This document shows, in pieces, positions 62,770 to 64,000 of a DNA stretch of 64,000 bases. The notes under the pieces were generated by a model. That model saw only the letters and a list, made by a program, of their open reading frames with translations, was not told the origin of the DNA and made no database searches. Source of the DNA: Streptomyces sp. NRRL S-244 (GTDB lineage Bacteria > Actinomycetota > Actinomycetes > Streptomycetales > Streptomycetaceae); contig NZ_JOCX01000001.1 in assembly GCF_000717915.1 (NCBI RefSeq), forward strand, positions 124,001-188,000, in the 5' to 3' direction. Position 1 is the stretch's first letter. Each line of letters opens with the position of its first letter. Made by a program: the position numbers and the translations under genes.

Positions 62770-63353
62770 GCCTCGTGCCTCACCTGGGTGCGGTGGAAGT
62801 TCTGGAAGGAGCGCGAGGCCGTCGGGCCGCGCTGACCCTGGTACCGCGATCCGTACCGCTCGCTCCCGTACGGGAACTCGGCGGGCGAGCTGAGCCGGAA
62901 CATGCACAGCTGCCCGATCTTCATCCCGGGCCACAGCTTGATGGGGAGGGTGGCGAGGTTCGACAGCTCGAGCGTGACGTGGCCCGAGAAGCCGGGGTCG
63001 ATGAACCCGGCGGTCGAATGCGTCACCAGCCCCAGGCGGCCCAGGCTGGACTTCCCCTCCAGTCTGGAGGCGATGTCATCGGGCAGCGAGACGACCTCGT
63101 AGGTCGAGGCGAGGACGAACTCGCCCGGGTGGAGGATGAAGGCCTCGTCACCCTCCGGCTCGACCATGCGGGTCAGGTCGGGCTGCTCGACGGCGGGGTC
63201 GATGTGGGCGTAGCGGTGGTTCTCGAACACCCGGAAAAAGCGGTCGAGACGTACATCGATGCTGGAGGGCTGCACCATCGATTCCTCGAACGGGTCGATG
63301 CGAACCCGTCCGCTGTCGATCTCGGCCCGGATGTCTTTGTCTGAGAGAAGCAC
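62766..63353 (-). CDS. dcd: dCTP deaminase
   Basis: Homotrimeric enzyme of 195 residues making dUTP (in many actinobacteria directly dUMP) from dCTP. The signature [20 protein letters not shown], the catalytic [14 protein letters not shown] and [17 protein letters not shown] are clear. Start is GTG 63353. Overlaps the downstream phosphoribosyltransferase by 4 bp. Confidence 0.97.
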   Translation of the reverse strand: MLLSDKDIRAEIDSGRVRIDPFEESMVQPSSIDVRLDRFFRVFENHRYAHIDPAVEQPDLTRMVEPEGDEAFILHPGEFVLASTYEVVSLPDDIASRLEGKSSLGRLGLVTHSTAGFIDPGFSGHVTLELSNLATLPIKLWPGMKIGQLCMFRLSSPAEFPYGSERYGSRYQGQRGPTASRSFQNFHRTQVRHEA

Positions 63354-63422
63354 GTCCCGAGGATACGCAGTGCGCGCGGACCACCCCCAATCGAGAGCGG
63401 ACCCGCGCGCCTCGCGGACCGT

Positions 63423-63593
63423 CTATCGCTTGACGGCCGCCACCCCGACGGGCACGGCATGCCTCAGCCGCGCACACCGCGGGCACCGCAACAGCCGCCC
63501 GGGCCCGATCCGGCCGGCACCGAGGTGCTGCAGCGGAAACGAAGCGGTACTGAAAACGTGCCCTTCGGCACAACGGACGACGGTGTTCTCCAT
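63423..63593 (-). CDS. Small zinc-ribbon-like protein
   Basis: A 56-residue basic peptide with a C-x3-H/C-x2-C layout (CAEGH ... RCPRC), consistent with a zinc ribbon, starting at ATG 63593. Similar orphan peptides occur in Streptomyces next to tRNA genes. A longer in-frame start at 63671 is less likely. Function unknown; probably expressed alone. Confidence 0.7.
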   Translation of the reverse strand: MENTVVRCAEGHVFSTASFPLQHLGAGRIGPGRLLRCPRCARLRHAVPVGVAAVKR

Positions 63594-63774
63594 CGAGTCC
63601 CTTTCCCCAACCTGCCGTACTGCGACGAATCGCCACATTAGGGGATGATCGCGACCCGCTCCAGCCGCCACTCCAGCACGGCTCCGGCACCACGGCGCAC
63701 GGGTACGTTACGCCCCAACTCCCGCCTCCACGACCCTCGGTGCACCCCACAAACAACGACGACCCCGCGGCAGA

Positions 63775-63803
63775 TTCACCGGGGGTCGATCATGGGGTAG
63801 AGT
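63775..63803 (+). promoter_or_regulatory. Promoter of tRNA-Gly
   Basis: TTCACC (63775-63780), 17-bp spacer, TAGAGT (63798-63803): a good vegetative promoter 37 bp upstream of the tRNA. Confidence 0.7.
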
Positions 63804-63839
63804 GTCCAAAGATACCGCTCCAGGCAACTGGAACGCCAT

Positions 63840-63910
63840 GCGGATGTAGTTTAATGGTAGAACATGAGCTTCCCAAGCTTATAGCGCGGGTTCGATTCCC
63901 GTCATCCGCT
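63840..63910 (+). tRNA. tRNA-Gly (anticodon CCC)
   Basis: Cloverleaf found by eye: acceptor stem GCGGATG with CATCCGC (63840-63846, 63903-63909), anticodon stem TGAGC/GCTTA around TTCCCAA with anticodon CCC at 63872-63874, T arm GCGGG-TTCGATT-CCCGT, discriminator T. No CCA is encoded, as usual in Streptomyces. Confidence 0.97.
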
Positions 63911-63916
63911 CTTGAG

Positions 63917-63947
63917 AGAAGGCCCAGGTCAACGACCTGGGCCTTCT
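63917..63947 (+). terminator. Terminator of tRNA-Gly
   Basis: A perfect 14-bp stem (AGAAGGCCCAGGTC, loop AAC) followed by TTGGTTGT, 6 bp after the tRNA. Confidence 0.9.
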
Positions 63948-64000
63948 TGGTTGTCTAGACCTCTCAGCCCTCGCCGCGCCCTCCGCGTGCCCCAACTCGC

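Noticed and set aside
63740..63958. Small open frame over tRNA-Gly
   Set aside because: It reads through the tRNA and its terminator; the cloverleaf explains the region.

Overview
The window reads as a piece of the conserved chromosomal core of a Streptomyces or very close relative. Base composition is very GC-rich, GTG starts and 4-8 bp ATGA-type gene overlaps are common, promoters fit actinobacterial patterns, and the marker genes are typical of the genus (HspR-controlled dnaK and clpB, DUF6232, DUF397/XRE pairs, DUF3151, an EtfD-type Fe-S protein). From memory the order recR - purA - fba - clpB - dnaK matches the arm near oriC of the S. coelicolor chromosome, and a parS centromere site at 37260-37273 supports an origin-proximal position. 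I see no insertion sequence, prophage, integrase or CRISPR array.

Layout. 1-2.5 kb: recombination genes (DUF5063 partial, recR, ybaB) and a SLATT membrane protein. 2.5-8.1 kb: a hypothetical gene, a giant glycosyltransferase/membrane fusion, a GntR regulator and a class III aminotransferase. 8.2-10 kb: a DJ-1/PfpI protein with its MarR regulator behind two copies of a clear palindromic operator, then a HIT-like protein, with several tandem repeats. 10.2-16.6 kb: a secreted esterase-like protein, an acyltransferase and two paralogous two-component systems in a row. 16.6-17.7 kb: two overlapping genes that share one short sequence motif at opposite protein ends, possibly an amyloid-type signalling pair. 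17.8-24.5 kb: a P450, an ABC exporter with divergent GbsR-type regulator, a diacylglycerol-kinase-like protein and purA. 24.6-30.6 kb: two large secreted proteins built from PKD, beta-helix and repeated DTR modules, separated by a TetR/wrbA-like pair with twin operators. 30.7-32.4 kb: an XRE/DUF397 pair. 32.3-35.4 kb: a tryptophan-to-anthranilate operon (formamidase candidate, kynureninase, tryptophan dioxygenase) with a Crp-like site. 35.6-46.4 kb: housekeeping and hypothetical genes (DUF3151, fba, pyrE, epimerase, SRPBCC, spermidine synthase, DUF2617, Cys-rich small protein, aminotransferase, PIG-V mannosyltransferase, YbjN). 46.5-55.9 kb: the HspR heat-shock regulon (clpB; dnaK-grpE-dnaJ-hspR) around an unusual cassette of a small secreted repeat peptide, a Rieske-like protein without cluster ligands and a divergent LuxR-type regulator. 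56-64 kb: a sugar transferase, an EtfD-like Fe-S protein with a very long Ala/Glu/Lys tail, a sortase-like surface protein, a Yip1 protein, a phosphoribosyltransferase, dcd, a zinc-ribbon peptide and tRNA-Gly(CCC).

How it works together. The best-understood circuits are HspR acting on HAIR elements at both clpB and dnaK, and local autoregulators (MarR, GbsR, TetR) sitting on inverted repeats next to the genes they probably control. The least explained are the motif-sharing pair at 16.6-17.7 kb, the peptide cassette at 49.8-51.5 kb and the DTR-module secreted proteins. Many convergent gene pairs are separated by long perfect hairpins.
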